From NCBI RefSeq assembly GCF_030812295.1, contig NZ_JAUSSK010000003.1, positions 496,001 through 560,000 on the forward strand: a stretch of DNA of 64,000 nt. Reading direction: 5' to 3'. Both the position numbers and the translations under genes were made by a program. Shown one piece after another: positions 30,121 to 39,025 of the stretch; position 1 is the first letter of the stretch; the number at the start of each line of letters is the position of its first letter. The notes below the pieces were generated by a model that worked only from the letters and a program-made list of their open reading frames with translations, was not told the DNA's origin and searched no databases. The DNA comes from Luteibacter jiangsuensis. GTDB taxonomy: Bacteria > Pseudomonadota > Gammaproteobacteria > Xanthomonadales > Rhodanobacteraceae.

Positions 30121-30776
30121 GCGACACGTTCGTCGTACAACCACGAACCTTTGCGGGTTTCGACCCGAAGAGCGTGCTGCCGGGCTTCGAGCACGTGCGC
30201 CGGTTCTGGGATCCGGCGCAGGAAGTGGTCACGGTGAAGATCCTGCCGGGCGAGTATTACGTCAGTACCCAGGAAGAAATGATTTCCACGGTGCTGGGTT
30301 CCTGCGTGTCGGCGTGCGTGCGCGACGTGCGGCGCCGTATCGGTGGCATGAACCACTTCATGCTGCCCGAGCCGGCGGGCGAGCGCGACAGCTGGAGTTC
30401 CACCGTTGGCCGCGCCGCGCGCTACGGCAACGACGCCATGGAGCAGCTGATCAACGCGATCCTCAAGGCAGGCGGCAAGCGCGACGACCTCGAGGTGAAG
30501 ATCTTCGGCGGTGGCCGCGTGCTGGCCACCATGACCGACATCGGCCAGCGCAACATCGCCTTCGTGCAGCGCTATATCGCCACGGAGAAGCTGAAGCTGT
30601 GCGCGGCCGACGTGGGCGACATCTACCCGCGCCAGGTGCAGTTCTTCCCGGTGAGCGGCAAGGTCCGCGTACGCCAGTTGCGTTCCACCCACGACCATAG
30701 CCTGGCCGATCGCGAGAGGCGATACCTCAAGCGATTGGCCGACGATCCGATAAAGGGAGAGGTGGAGCTGTTCTGA
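30117..30776 (+). CDS. cheD: Chemoreceptor glutamine deamidase CheD
   Basis: 219 residues from ATG 30117, which overlaps the cheR stop. The catalytic Cys63 in VLGSCVSACV and His80 in GMNHFMLPE are present, as is the KIFGGG turn. It converts receptor glutamines to methylatable glutamates and may also influence CheR/CheB. An N-terminal extension of about 50 residues precedes the core. It ends with EVELF, a tail similar to the DIDLF end of the MCP-like protein two genes on. Confidence 0.94.
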   Translation: MSDTFVVQPRTFAGFDPKSVLPGFEHVRRFWDPAQEVVTVKILPGEYYVSTQEEMISTVLGSCVSACVRDVRRRIGGMNHFMLPEPAGERDSWSSTVGRAARYGNDAMEQLINAILKAGGKRDDLEVKIFGGGRVLATMTDIGQRNIAFVQRYIATEKLKLCAADVGDIYPRQVQFFPVSGKVRVRQLRSTHDHSLADRERRYLKRLADDPIKGEVELF

Positions 30777-30860
30777 CGCATGCCGTCGGGGCCTCGCCTC
30801 ATCATCGATTTCCGTTCGGCGTGCCGGCACGGACGTTTCACCACCGAGTTGCAAGAGCCC

Positions 30861-31958
30861 ATGCAGAAAGTACGCGTTCTCATCGTCGACGATTCGGCCC
30901 TGGTACGTAAGGTGCTGTCGACCATGCTCGAGTCCGATCCGGGCATCGAGGTGGTCGGTACCGCCGCGGACCCGCTGATCGCCCGCGACAAGATCAAGCA
31001 GCTCAATCCCGACGTGCTCACGCTGGACGTCGAGATGCCGCGCATGGATGGCCTGACCTTCCTTGAGAACCTGATGCGCCTGCGGCCGATGCCGGTGGTG
31101 ATGGTGTCGACGCTGACCGAGCGAGGTGCCGATGTCACGCTTCGCGCACTGGAGCTGGGGGCGGTGGACTTCTTCACCAAGCCCGCCGCCGACCTGGCCA
31201 ACACCTTCATGGAGCACGCGCCCGAGATCTGCGCCAAGGTGCGTTTGGCGGCCGGTGCCAAGCCGCGTGAGCGCACCGCGGTGGCCAGGCTCGACGTCGC
31301 ACCGCGATTCTCCGCGGATGCGGTGCTGCCGCGCGCACAGACGGCGGGCAGTCGTGGCGGCACGCGGATCATCGCGATCGGCGCGTCCACCGGTGGCACG
31401 GAGGCCATCCGTGTCGTGCTCGAAGCCATGCCGCCCACGGCACCGCCCATCGTCATCACCCAGCACATCCCGGCGGCGTTCAGCGGCCCGTTCGCCGCAC
31501 GCATGGATTCATGCTCGGCGATGCGCGTGTGCGAGGCACGCGACGGCCAGCCCATCCAGCCGGGCCATGCGTACATCGCTCCCGGAAGCCAGCACCTGCT
31601 GGTGATGTGGGATGGCGCGCGCCACGTTTGCCGCTTGCATGACGGTCCGCCCGTGAACCGGCACAAGCCGGCTGTGGACGTGCTGTTTCGCTCCATGGCG
31701 GCCAGCGTCGGCGCCGCCACCATCGGTTGCCTGCTGACCGGCATGGGCGACGACGGTGCGCGCGGTCTTGGCGAGCTCAAGGAAATCGGTGCCTCGACCC
31801 TGGTCCAGGACGAAGCCAGTTCCGTCGTCTGGGGCATGCCCGGCGCCGCGTGGAAGGCGGGCGCCGCCAGTGAGATGTTGCCGCTAGACGCCATTGCCGC
31901 GCGCCTGCTCGCGCTTGCCCATACCCCCGTGCCCGCCGCCGCCCGCGTCGGCACCTGA
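30861..31958 (+). CDS. cheB: Chemotaxis methylesterase/glutaminase CheB
   Basis: 365 residues from ATG 30861 ([13 protein letters not shown]); an upstream in-frame ATG at 30780 adds 27 non-homologous residues and is less likely. The receiver domain has D56 in [11 protein letters not shown]. The esterase domain has Ser176 in GASTGGTEA, His202 in TQHIP and Asp298 in TGMGDDGA. Phosphorylation by CheA activates removal of receptor methyl groups, giving adaptation. Confidence 0.95.
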   Translation: MQKVRVLIVDDSALVRKVLSTMLESDPGIEVVGTAADPLIARDKIKQLNPDVLTLDVEMPRMDGLTFLENLMRLRPMPVVMVSTLTERGADVTLRALELGAVDFFTKPAADLANTFMEHAPEICAKVRLAAGAKPRERTAVARLDVAPRFSADAVLPRAQTAGSRGGTRIIAIGASTGGTEAIRVVLEAMPPTAPPIVITQHIPAAFSGPFAARMDSCSAMRVCEARDGQPIQPGHAYIAPGSQHLLVMWDGARHVCRLHDGPPVNRHKPAVDVLFRSMAASVGAATIGCLLTGMGDDGARGLGELKEIGASTLVQDEASSVVWGMPGAAWKAGAASEMLPLDAIAARLLALAHTPVPAAARVGT

Positions 31959-31974
31959 ACAACGAGATGTCATC

Positions 31975-33153
31975 ATGTTGATCCCCAAGAACGAGCACTC
32001 CGTCGGCTTCACCGCCAGTGCGATCGCGCTGGTCCTGGTCCTGGTGTTCCATTCGGTCTGGGTCGCCCCGGTCGTGGTGGCCCTCCTGACCGCGACCTGG
32101 ATCGCGATCAGCTTGCGTTCGGCCCCCGTGCCCGAGGTGGAAGTGGTGCTGAGCAGCCACGCCAGCGACGAGGCGTCGGTGCGCGAAGCGATGGAAGACG
32201 TCCGTAGCGCCATCGTCGACGAACTCGGCCATGCCAGCCGCGAGCTCAACCAGGCGCTCGACCTGCTGCGCGATGCCGTCGCTGAACTGGGCGGCGGTTT
32301 CAACGGCCTGTCGCACAAGACCGGCAAGCAGCAGAAGCTGCTCAGTGAAATCATCGAAGGCGGTGGCAAGGGCATTTCGGTGCAGGATTTCGCCGACCGC
32401 ACGGCTGGCCTGCTCGAGCACTTCGTGGGCCTGATCGTGCAGCTGTCGCGCGAGAGCCTGCGCATCGTCTACCGCATCGACGGCATGGCGAAGGAGATGG
32501 ACGCCGTGTTCGCGCTGTTGAAGAACGTCAACACGATCGCGGAAGAGACCAACCTGCTGGCGCTGAACGCGGCGATCGAGGCCGCGCGCGCCGGTGAGTC
32601 CGGCCGCGGTTTCGCGGTGGTGGCGGGCGAGATCCGCAACCTCGCCCAGCACAGCAACCAGTTCAACGAGAAGATCGGCACGCACGTGGAGCGTTCGCGC
32701 ACTGCGATGGAGCAGCTGCGCGAACTGGTCGGCCACATGGCGTCGCAGGACATGAACGTGGCGCTGTCCGCCAAGGGCGGCATCGACGAGATGATGGCGA
32801 CCATCACCGAGTCCAACGCCCGCACCAGCGCGGCGGCCGATGAAGCCGCCTCGATCAACCGTGGCCTGGGCAACGACGTCTCCACGACGATCCGTTCCCT
32901 GCAGTTCGAGGACATCCTCAGCCAGTTGCTGCACCAGACCCGCTCGCGTCTGGTCGAGCTCCAGGAAATCACCGCCGACTGCACCCGCGACATCGAGGAA
33001 CTGGCTTGCGCGCCCGCCGACGCCAGCGAACTCGGCGCCCGCGCCCAGCGCGTCCGTTCCCGCCTGGCCGAGCAGCGTGAGCGTGCCCGCCTGCGCTCGC
33101 GCGGTCCCGCCCTCCAGCAGTCCATGGCTGCCGGCGATATCGATCTGTTCTGA
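31975..33153 (+). CDS. MCP-like signalling protein lacking a periplasmic sensor
   Basis: 392 residues from ATG 31975. Two hydrophobic segments (about 11-26 and 29-43) form a tight membrane hairpin with no periplasmic domain. A long coiled-coil cytoplasmic part contains the receptor tip [26 protein letters not shown]. The usual HAMP domain is not seen, and the C-terminal 100 residues are a separate helical region ending GDIDLF. It may sense an internal or membrane cue, or act as an accessory array component. It is embedded between cheB and a STAS gene in the same operon. Confidence 0.88.
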   Translation: MLIPKNEHSVGFTASAIALVLVLVFHSVWVAPVVVALLTATWIAISLRSAPVPEVEVVLSSHASDEASVREAMEDVRSAIVDELGHASRELNQALDLLRDAVAELGGGFNGLSHKTGKQQKLLSEIIEGGGKGISVQDFADRTAGLLEHFVGLIVQLSRESLRIVYRIDGMAKEMDAVFALLKNVNTIAEETNLLALNAAIEAARAGESGRGFAVVAGEIRNLAQHSNQFNEKIGTHVERSRTAMEQLRELVGHMASQDMNVALSAKGGIDEMMATITESNARTSAAADEAASINRGLGNDVSTTIRSLQFEDILSQLLHQTRSRLVELQEITADCTRDIEELACAPADASELGARAQRVRSRLAEQRERARLRSRGPALQQSMAAGDIDLF

Positions 33154-33164
33154 GGAAAGCATCC

Positions 33165-33470
33165 ATGGCCATCAACGTGCATCACGATACCGAACAGGGC
33201 TGCCTCACCCTTCATCTGGGCGAGCGCTTCGACTTCTCGATCCATCGCGCCTTCCACGATGCCTGCCTGGGCGAGGTCAGCCCGGCGCGCAGCTACGTGC
33301 TGGACCTGGAACAGGTCACCGGCATGGATAGTTCGGCGCTGGGCATGCTCATGCTGCTGCGAGAGCACGCCGGCGGCGACCGCGCCGAGATCCGCATCGT
33401 CAATGCCGGCGCCGACCTGCGCAACACCCTGCGTATCGCGGGCTTCGACAAGCTTTTCACCGTGCACTGA
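33165..33470 (+). CDS. STAS-domain anti-anti-sigma-type protein
   Basis: 101 residues with a classic SpoIIAA-like STAS pattern: LTLHLGERFDFSIHRAFHDAC, YVLDLEQVTGMDSSALGMLMLL (phosphorylatable Ser in DSSALG) and IRIVNAGADLRNTLRIAGFDKLF. It starts 11 bases after the MCP-like gene and closes the operon. Such proteins bind anti-sigma kinases when unphosphorylated; the partner is not in the window. Confidence 0.9.
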   Translation: MAINVHHDTEQGCLTLHLGERFDFSIHRAFHDACLGEVSPARSYVLDLEQVTGMDSSALGMLMLLREHAGGDRAEIRIVNAGADLRNTLRIAGFDKLFTVH

Positions 33471-33500
33471 AGCGGCATTTCGACCGATACGGTTTCACGG

Positions 33501-33529
33501 AACGCCCCGGTTCGCCGGGGCGTTTTTTT
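33501..33529 (+). terminator. Rho-independent terminator of the chemotaxis operon
   Basis: A 10-base-pair stem, AACGCCCCGG / CCGGGGCGTT, with a TTCG tetraloop (33501-33524) runs into seven consecutive T residues. It lies 31 bases after the last STAS gene. Confidence 0.93.
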
Positions 33530-33535
33530 CTTCCG

Positions 33536-33598
33536 GTGGGAACCGACCCTGTCGGCGACCCCGCTGCCGTGGGATCGCCGACAGGGTCGGCTCCCACC
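33536..33598. repeat. REP-like palindromic repeat pair, copy C
   Basis: Close-packed inverted arms (33536-33559 and 33574-33598) with a short CCGCTGCCGTGGG centre. The core is CGACCCTGTCGGCGA instead of CGACTTTGTCGGCGA, so this belongs to the same family with a slightly different loop. It follows directly behind the chemotaxis terminator. Confidence 0.88.
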
Positions 33599-33774
33599 AC
33601 ACCGCTTTTTTGCCGAAAAGTCATGGCGGAAGGTCGCCGGACTGCCGCTTTTGCGTACATGACGGGGGCCGTCTGGGCGTCTCATGAGCACGGGTGTGAC
33701 GCGGGTCACAGTCGACGTTCGGCTCCCATATGGCAGGGGGCACTACCCAAGGCGCATGCGCCCAAGGAGTGATC

Positions 33775-35283
33775 ATGAGCGAGCAGAAATTCACGAAGGT
33801 CCTTACCCGTACCTTGTTGGCGAGCTGCATCCTCGCCGCGTCGGTATCCATCACGGCCTGTAGCGGCCATGGGTCCACCCGGTCGGGCGGATCGGGCAGC
33901 ACGGTGAACCCGGGCGGTGCGGGTGGCACGGACGGTGGCGGCGATGGCACCGGGGGAACGGGGGGCGGAACCGGCGGGACCGGGGGTGGCACGGGTGGCA
34001 CCGGCGGCGGTACCGGAGGAACCGGTGGTGGCACAGGCGGTGGTGGTGGAACCGGCGGTGGTGGCGGTGGTGATGGCGGCGGGGACGGTGGTGGCACCGG
34101 TGGCACGCCCGCGCCGAGCAATGCCGTAGGCACGATCGCCACGGGCGCCGGCAACATCGTTTCCGCCATTGGCGGTGCGGTGTCTGGCATCGGCACCCAA
34201 TTGCCCTCGACGACCATCCTCGGTGGCACGAGCGGGCTCACGGACGGCCTCGGCAGCGCCGTCGACGGTCTGGGCGGCGCCGTGACCACGCTGGGCGACG
34301 GCATCAGCGATGGCCTCGGTCAGATCGGCAACATCTCCGATCCCATCGGTACGACCACCGACAGCCTCGGCAATGTCGTCACCCAGGTGGGTGGCGCGGT
34401 GAACGACCTCGGCGGTGGCGTGAGCACCGTGGGTGCGGGCACGCCGATCACCCCGATCACGAGCGCCCTGGGGAGCACCGTGTCGTTCGTCGGCTCCGGT
34501 GTGGAACAAATCGGCGGCACGCTGGATGGTGCGCTCGATTCGTCCGCGGCGAACTCGTTGACGCAGGCCCTCAGCGATGCGGTGACGCCGATCGCGGGTG
34601 CCTTGGGCGACAGTACGTCACCGATCTCATCGAGCAACCTGATCGCGGCAGCAGGCAACGCCTCGGGCAGCCTGGTCGGCGGTACGAGCGAGGGGATATC
34701 GAGCCTGGGCGCGAGCCTGGCCAGCGCACCGGTTCCCGGTCAGCTGGGTGGGCTCACTTCGACCCTCGGCGGCACGGTGGAAAGCGCGGGCGGGGCACTC
34801 GCACCGTTGAGCACGGGCTTGTCGTCCGGCCTCGGCACCGCGGCGCCTGGCGCGGGCGACACGGTAGGCACGACGTTGGCAGGCGCGACGGGAACCGTCG
34901 CGGCACTGGGTGGCACGGTGTCCGGCGTTGGTTCCGGCACGCTCGCGCCGCTGGCGCCATTGACCACGACGCTGGGCGGTGCCGTGACGACGATCGGTAA
35001 CGGCGCGACCGCGGCGGTCGATTCGGGTGGAGCGCTGTCCGGTGTTACCGGTGCGGTCAGCACGGTCGTCAACGGTGTCGCCGGTGCTACGGGTACCGGC
35101 ACGACCAGCGGCGGAAGCACGGGCGGCACGGCCGCGTTGGGTGGTGTGGTCACGGGCGTGACCAACACCGTCGGTGGCGTGGTGGGTGGACTGGTCGGTG
35201 GCCTGACGGGCGGCGCGATCGGTGGTACCACCGACGCCGATGCTGGCGGGACCTTGAAGGGTCTGTTCGGTAAGCGCCGCTAA
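33775..35283 (+). CDS. Glycine-rich repeat lipoprotein, possible passenger of the adjacent TpsB-like barrel
   Basis: 502 residues from ATG 33775 with AAGGAGTG just upstream. The signal ends in a lipobox-like ITAC (Cys29), so it is probably a lipoprotein. Residues about 38-115 are almost entirely Gly/Thr, with a seven-residue period (TGGTGGG repeated). The rest is built from amphipathic repeats of Gly, Val, Leu, Ser and Thr (for example LGSAVDGLGGAVTTLGDGIS) with almost no aromatic residues or Cys. The protein ends basic (LFGKRR). Automatic pipelines often label such proteins collagen-like, but the Gly tract is not in a strict GXY phase. It stops about 100 bases before a TpsB-type gene on the same strand, which hints at surface export by that barrel. 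Function is unknown. Confidence 0.8.
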   Translation: MSEQKFTKVLTRTLLASCILAASVSITACSGHGSTRSGGSGSTVNPGGAGGTDGGGDGTGGTGGGTGGTGGGTGGTGGGTGGTGGGTGGGGGTGGGGGGDGGGDGGGTGGTPAPSNAVGTIATGAGNIVSAIGGAVSGIGTQLPSTTILGGTSGLTDGLGSAVDGLGGAVTTLGDGISDGLGQIGNISDPIGTTTDSLGNVVTQVGGAVNDLGGGVSTVGAGTPITPITSALGSTVSFVGSGVEQIGGTLDGALDSSAANSLTQALSDAVTPIAGALGDSTSPISSSNLIAAAGNASGSLVGGTSEGISSLGASLASAPVPGQLGGLTSTLGGTVESAGGALAPLSTGLSSGLGTAAPGAGDTVGTTLAGATGTVAALGGTVSGVGSGTLAPLAPLTTTLGGAVTTIGNGATAAVDSGGALSGVTGAVSTVVNGVAGATGTGTTSGGSTGGTAALGGVVTGVTNTVGGVVGGLVGGLTGGAIGGTTDADAGGTLKGLFGKRR

Positions 35284-35384
35284 GGCGCAGCGGCGGCGGG
35301 CGGTGCGAACGCATCGTCCGCCGCGGCCTTCGGGCATGTGCGCGAGGCGGCCGCCCGCGCTGAGTCAGTCACCAGGGAGAGTCC

Positions 35385-37049
35385 ATGAATCGATGGTTCG
35401 GCTGCCTTCTGGGCATGACCGTCGTATGTTCCTCGCAGGCGCAGGTACGCGCCCCCGCCAATCCCTTGCAGACCCTTCCACGCACGGAGACGCCGCAACA
35501 GGCGCCTTCGGTGAAGGTCAATGTGCAGGCCCCCAGCCGGGCGCTCGAAGCCTTGCTCGCCAAGCACCTGACACCCTCGCGCTTCGACGTGACCGGGGTG
35601 AAGTCGATCCCGTTCGCCGAGGTAGCCGCGGTGTTCGCGCCGATGCGTGGCAAGGACACGACCGTGGGCGAGCTGATCGCCGCGGCCGATCGCGTCACCG
35701 CCATGTACAAGACCCGCGGCTACGCCTTGTCGTTCGCCTTCGTGCCGAACCAGACGTTCGCGGGTGGCGTGGTGAAGATCCAGGTCGTGGAAGGCTACGT
35801 CGCCAGCGTGGACGTACGTGGGGATGCGGGTAACCTCGATGCACGCATCCGCGCGATGGCCGCGCATGTCGTCGGCGAGCGCCCGTTGCGCCAGGATACA
35901 TTCGAGCGCTACACGCAGTTGCTCGGCCAGCTGCCCGGACTGAAGGTCGCGGCGAACGTCGCTCCCCCCACGACGACCGACGGTGCAACGAAGCTCGACC
36001 TGGACGTGAAGCGGCAACGCTACGACCTGACCTATGGCCTCGACTTCAACCATCCTGGCGTGCAGGGCGTACTTTCCGTCCTCGAGAACGGTGCGACACC
36101 GCTCGGCGAACAACTGAGTGTTTCCACACTGTTCCCCAACGGCGGAGGCCAGCGCCTTTATTCGGCGGCATATCTCCAGCCGATCGGTTCGCGTGGCTGG
36201 CAGGGCAGGGTGGATGCCAGCCGCTACTGGGGCCAGCCCGACACCGACGAGCAATTGCCCTCCTACATCGATCACCGGTTGACGCAAGAGCGGCTCGCGC
36301 TGTCGACCATCTATCCGTTGGTCTTGAGCAATACGCGTCGGGTCAACCTCACGATGGGTATCTACGCGTCGCGGCAGGACGATCGCTATCGCAATCTCGA
36401 TACGGGCGTGATGCTCGCCTTGCAGTCGAGCGTGCGTGTGCTCAATACCGAAGTGTCCTGGCTGAAGGTGGGTGAAAAGAGTTCGCGCCAGTTCAGCTTC
36501 GCGGTCGCGCACGGATTCGACGGGCTGGGCGCGTACTCGCGCGCGCTGAGTAACGTCGGCGCGCTCGGGATCGCCATGCCGGACGTGTCTTTTACCCGCT
36601 ACACCGCGAACCTGGCCTGGTCGGCGCAGTGGGCGCATCGCCTCGGTACGGTGCTGCGCGCGACCGGCCAATACAGCGACGACGCGCTGCCATCGACGGA
36701 GCAGATCAACTTCGGCGGGCAAAGCTTCGCCTACGCGTACGATCCCGGCGATGCCGCCGGCGACAGTGGCTGGGCGGTCTCGGCGGAACTGAACCGGAGT
36801 TTCGTGTCCGGGACGAAGTGGATCAAGTCGGTCGTGCCGTACCTGGCGTACCAGACGGCGCGCGTCTACCTCAACGGGGCCCGGCCGCTCATCGACCGGT
36901 TGGATTCCGCGGCTGTCGGCGTGCGTGCTTCGGACAGCAAGCACTATTCCATCGATTTCGCCCTGGCCTGGCCGACGGGCGACAAGCCGCCGGAGAGCAA
37001 CGACCGGGATATGCGCTGGAACCTCACCTTCAGCTACAAGCTCATGTAA
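35385..37049 (+). CDS. Divergent ShlB/FhaC/HecB-type outer-membrane transporter
   Basis: 554 residues. The signal peptide ends SSQAQ; a Pro/Gln-rich linker is followed by POTRA_2-like (about 62-142, FDVTGVKSIPFAEV...VKIQVVEGYV) and POTRA (about 143-215) domains, then a beta barrel. At the expected L6 position the sequence reads FGGQSFAYAY, so the near-universal VRGY/F arginine is missing, and the last residue is Met (SYKLM) rather than aromatic. It sits directly after the glycine-rich lipoprotein, its likely cargo, with no FHA-type TpsA nearby. It may be a specialised surface-lipoprotein or matrix exporter. Confidence 0.85.
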   Translation: MNRWFGCLLGMTVVCSSQAQVRAPANPLQTLPRTETPQQAPSVKVNVQAPSRALEALLAKHLTPSRFDVTGVKSIPFAEVAAVFAPMRGKDTTVGELIAAADRVTAMYKTRGYALSFAFVPNQTFAGGVVKIQVVEGYVASVDVRGDAGNLDARIRAMAAHVVGERPLRQDTFERYTQLLGQLPGLKVAANVAPPTTTDGATKLDLDVKRQRYDLTYGLDFNHPGVQGVLSVLENGATPLGEQLSVSTLFPNGGGQRLYSAAYLQPIGSRGWQGRVDASRYWGQPDTDEQLPSYIDHRLTQERLALSTIYPLVLSNTRRVNLTMGIYASRQDDRYRNLDTGVMLALQSSVRVLNTEVSWLKVGEKSSRQFSFAVAHGFDGLGAYSRALSNVGALGIAMPDVSFTRYTANLAWSAQWAHRLGTVLRATGQYSDDALPSTEQINFGGQSFAYAYDPGDAAGDSGWAVSAELNRSFVSGTKWIKSVVPYLAYQTARVYLNGARPLIDRLDSAAVGVRASDSKHYSIDFALAWPTGDKPPESNDRDMRWNLTFSYKLM

Positions 37050-37117
37050 CGGCCACCCACCGAGCCTTCACGACAGCGGGGCGAAGATCGTGCGACCCAG
37101 CCGCGCCGAGCCCCGCC

Positions 37118-38224
37118 ATGCCCCTGTCCCTCCATCCGCCGCCGATCCGTTTCGACGAGGCGCTGGAGCGCGTCGAGCCGGACGAGGCCGAAACCGTCGA
37201 GCAATTGGTCGAGACCCTCACCCGCATCAACCGGACGACGCTGGAACACGACAAGCACGCGCACCGCTCCGTGCATGCGAAGAGCCACGCCTTGCTCACC
37301 GGGGAGCTGATCGTGCCCGGTGACCTGCCACGGGAACTGGCCCAGGGCATCTTCGCGCGGGAGGGGCGTTATCCGCTGGTCATGCGCCTGTCGACGGTTC
37401 CGGGCGACATCCTCGACGACAGTGTCTCCACGCCGCGTGGGATGGCGGTAAAGATCATCGGCGTGGAAGGAGAACGCCTGCCCGGCAGCGATGGTGACGT
37501 GACCCAGGACTTCGTCCTGGTCAACGGCCCGGTCTTCTCCGCGCCGAACGCCAGGCGCTTCGCCAGTTCGCTGAAATTCGTCGCGGCGACGACCGATCGC
37601 GCGGAAGGGGCCAAGAAGGCGTTATCGGTCGTGCTTCGCGGTACCGAACGCGTGATCGAGGCGTTCGGCGGGAGGAGTGCCACCTTGCTCGCCCTGGGTG
37701 GTCAACCGGAGAGCCATCCGCTGGGCGACACGTATTACAGCCAGGCGCCGCTGCGCTTCGGCGACTACGTGGTGAAGCTGTCCATCGCGCCGCACTCGCC
37801 GAACCTCACCGCGCTGACCGACGCCGAGCTCGACCTCGACGGCAAGCGCAATGGGTTGCGCGAGGCGATGGTGGAGTATTTCGCCGGCCAGGGCGGCGAA
37901 TGGGAGGTGCGCGTGCAGTTCTGCACGGACCCGGAAACCATGCCGATCGAGGATGCATCGGTGGCATGGCCGGAGGAGAGGAGTCCCTACATCGACGTTG
38001 CGCGCATCGTGCTGCCGCCGCAGCCCGCATGGAATGCCGTACGGCGTGCCGCAATCGACGACGGACTGGCTTTCAGTCCCTGGCACGGCATCGCCGCGCA
38101 CCGTCCGCTCGGTTCGGTGATGCGTGCGCGCCGCGTGGCGTACAAGGTGATGGCGCGGTTCCGTGCGCACCACAATGGGATGACGATCCGCGAGCCGCGT
38201 TCCATCGCCGATCTGCGGATATAG
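37118..38224 (+). CDS. Catalase-like haem protein (y4iL-type catalase family)
   Basis: 368 residues from ATG 37118; the in-frame extension upstream lies inside the previous gene and was rejected. The catalytic-histidine block RSVHAKSHALLTGE corresponds to the catalase RxVHAKG motif, and STPRGMAVKIIGVEGE and TQDFVLVNGPVF follow the family order. Near the C-terminus FSPWHGIAAHRPLGSVMRARR is followed by RRVAY, an R-x-x-x-Y pattern that could supply the proximal haem tyrosine. At about 370 residues it is shorter than monofunctional catalases (about 480) and lacks a NADPH domain. Probable peroxide- or organic-peroxide-handling haem enzyme; activity not established. Confidence 0.82.
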   Translation: MPLSLHPPPIRFDEALERVEPDEAETVEQLVETLTRINRTTLEHDKHAHRSVHAKSHALLTGELIVPGDLPRELAQGIFAREGRYPLVMRLSTVPGDILDDSVSTPRGMAVKIIGVEGERLPGSDGDVTQDFVLVNGPVFSAPNARRFASSLKFVAATTDRAEGAKKALSVVLRGTERVIEAFGGRSATLLALGGQPESHPLGDTYYSQAPLRFGDYVVKLSIAPHSPNLTALTDAELDLDGKRNGLREAMVEYFAGQGGEWEVRVQFCTDPETMPIEDASVAWPEERSPYIDVARIVLPPQPAWNAVRRAAIDDGLAFSPWHGIAAHRPLGSVMRARRVAYKVMARFRAHHNGMTIREPRSIADLRI

Positions 38225-38227
38225 GGC

Positions 38228-38980
38228 TTACCAGCCCATGTAGTGCCCGCCGTTGATGGCGAGATTGGACCCGGTGATCCAGCTGGATTCCTCGGCGGTG
38301 AGGAAGGCCACGGCATGCGCGATCTCCTCGGGTCTGCCCAGCCTGCCGACAGGTATCTGCGCCACGATCTTCGCGCGGATGTCCTCGGGCACGGCCATCA
38401 CCAGGTCGGTGCCGACATAGCCCGGCGAGACGGTGTTCACGGTGATGCCGAAACGGGCGTTTTCCTGCGCGAGAGAAATGGTGAAGCCATGCACGCCCGC
38501 CTTGGCCGCCGCGTAGTTGGCCTGGCCGTACTGGCCCTTCTGCCCGTTGATCGAGCTTATCTGGACGATGCGTCCCCATTGCCGGGAGCGCATGCCTTCG
38601 ATCACCGGACGGGTGACATTGAAGCAGGCGTTGAGGTTGGTGTTCACCACCTCGGTCCACTGCTGGTAATCCATCTTGTGGAAGGTGGTGTCGCGGGTGA
38701 TGCCGGCATTGTTGACCAGGATTTCCACCGGCCCGGCGAGGTCTTCCACCGCGCGGATCATGGCTTCCGCCGAGACGGGGTCGGAGACGTCACCCGGCAC
38801 CATCACCACGTCGATTCCGTCGCGGATCATGTCTTCGCGCCAGGCGGCGGCGCGGGCCTCGTCGCGGTAGTTGGTGGCGACCCGGTGACCCTGTCGGGCA
38901 AGGTAACGCACGATCGCCGTACCGATGCCGCCCGTGCCGCCGGTCACCAGTGCCGTGCGCTGCGTGATGCCTTGCTTCAT
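38228..38980 (-). CDS. phaB: Acetoacetyl-CoA reductase-like short-chain dehydrogenase (PhaB type)
   Basis: 250 residues from ATG 38980 (MKQGITQRTALVTGGTGGIG); an ATG at 39010 would add ten residues. The SDR nucleotide motif TGGTGGIGTA, NNAG and the catalytic Ser-Tyr-Lys in SSINGQKGQYGQANYAAAKAG are intact. The NGQKGQYGQ loop and the VNTVSPGYVGTDLV and PVGRLGRPEEIA blocks match NADPH-dependent acetoacetyl-CoA reductases of polyhydroxybutyrate synthesis. No phaA or phaC is nearby, so a broader 3-oxoacyl reductase role remains possible. It converges on the catalase-like gene. Confidence 0.87.
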   Translation of the reverse strand: MKQGITQRTALVTGGTGGIGTAIVRYLARQGHRVATNYRDEARAAAWREDMIRDGIDVVMVPGDVSDPVSAEAMIRAVEDLAGPVEILVNNAGITRDTTFHKMDYQQWTEVVNTNLNACFNVTRPVIEGMRSRQWGRIVQISSINGQKGQYGQANYAAAKAGVHGFTISLAQENARFGITVNTVSPGYVGTDLVMAVPEDIRAKIVAQIPVGRLGRPEEIAHAVAFLTAEESSWITGSNLAINGGHYMGW

Positions 38981-39025
38981 CCTCGCCTGATTCCTGTGAT
39001 GGCCCGTCATCCGGGCAAACGATTG

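Noticed and set aside
33940-34130. True collagen triple-helix protein
   Set aside because: Glycine does not recur strictly every third residue; the period is seven. The label glycine-rich repeat protein is safer.
36629-37117. Extended N-terminus for the catalase-like protein
   Set aside because: The extension overlaps the end of the TpsB-like gene and has no homologous character. ATG 37118 gives a normal family start.
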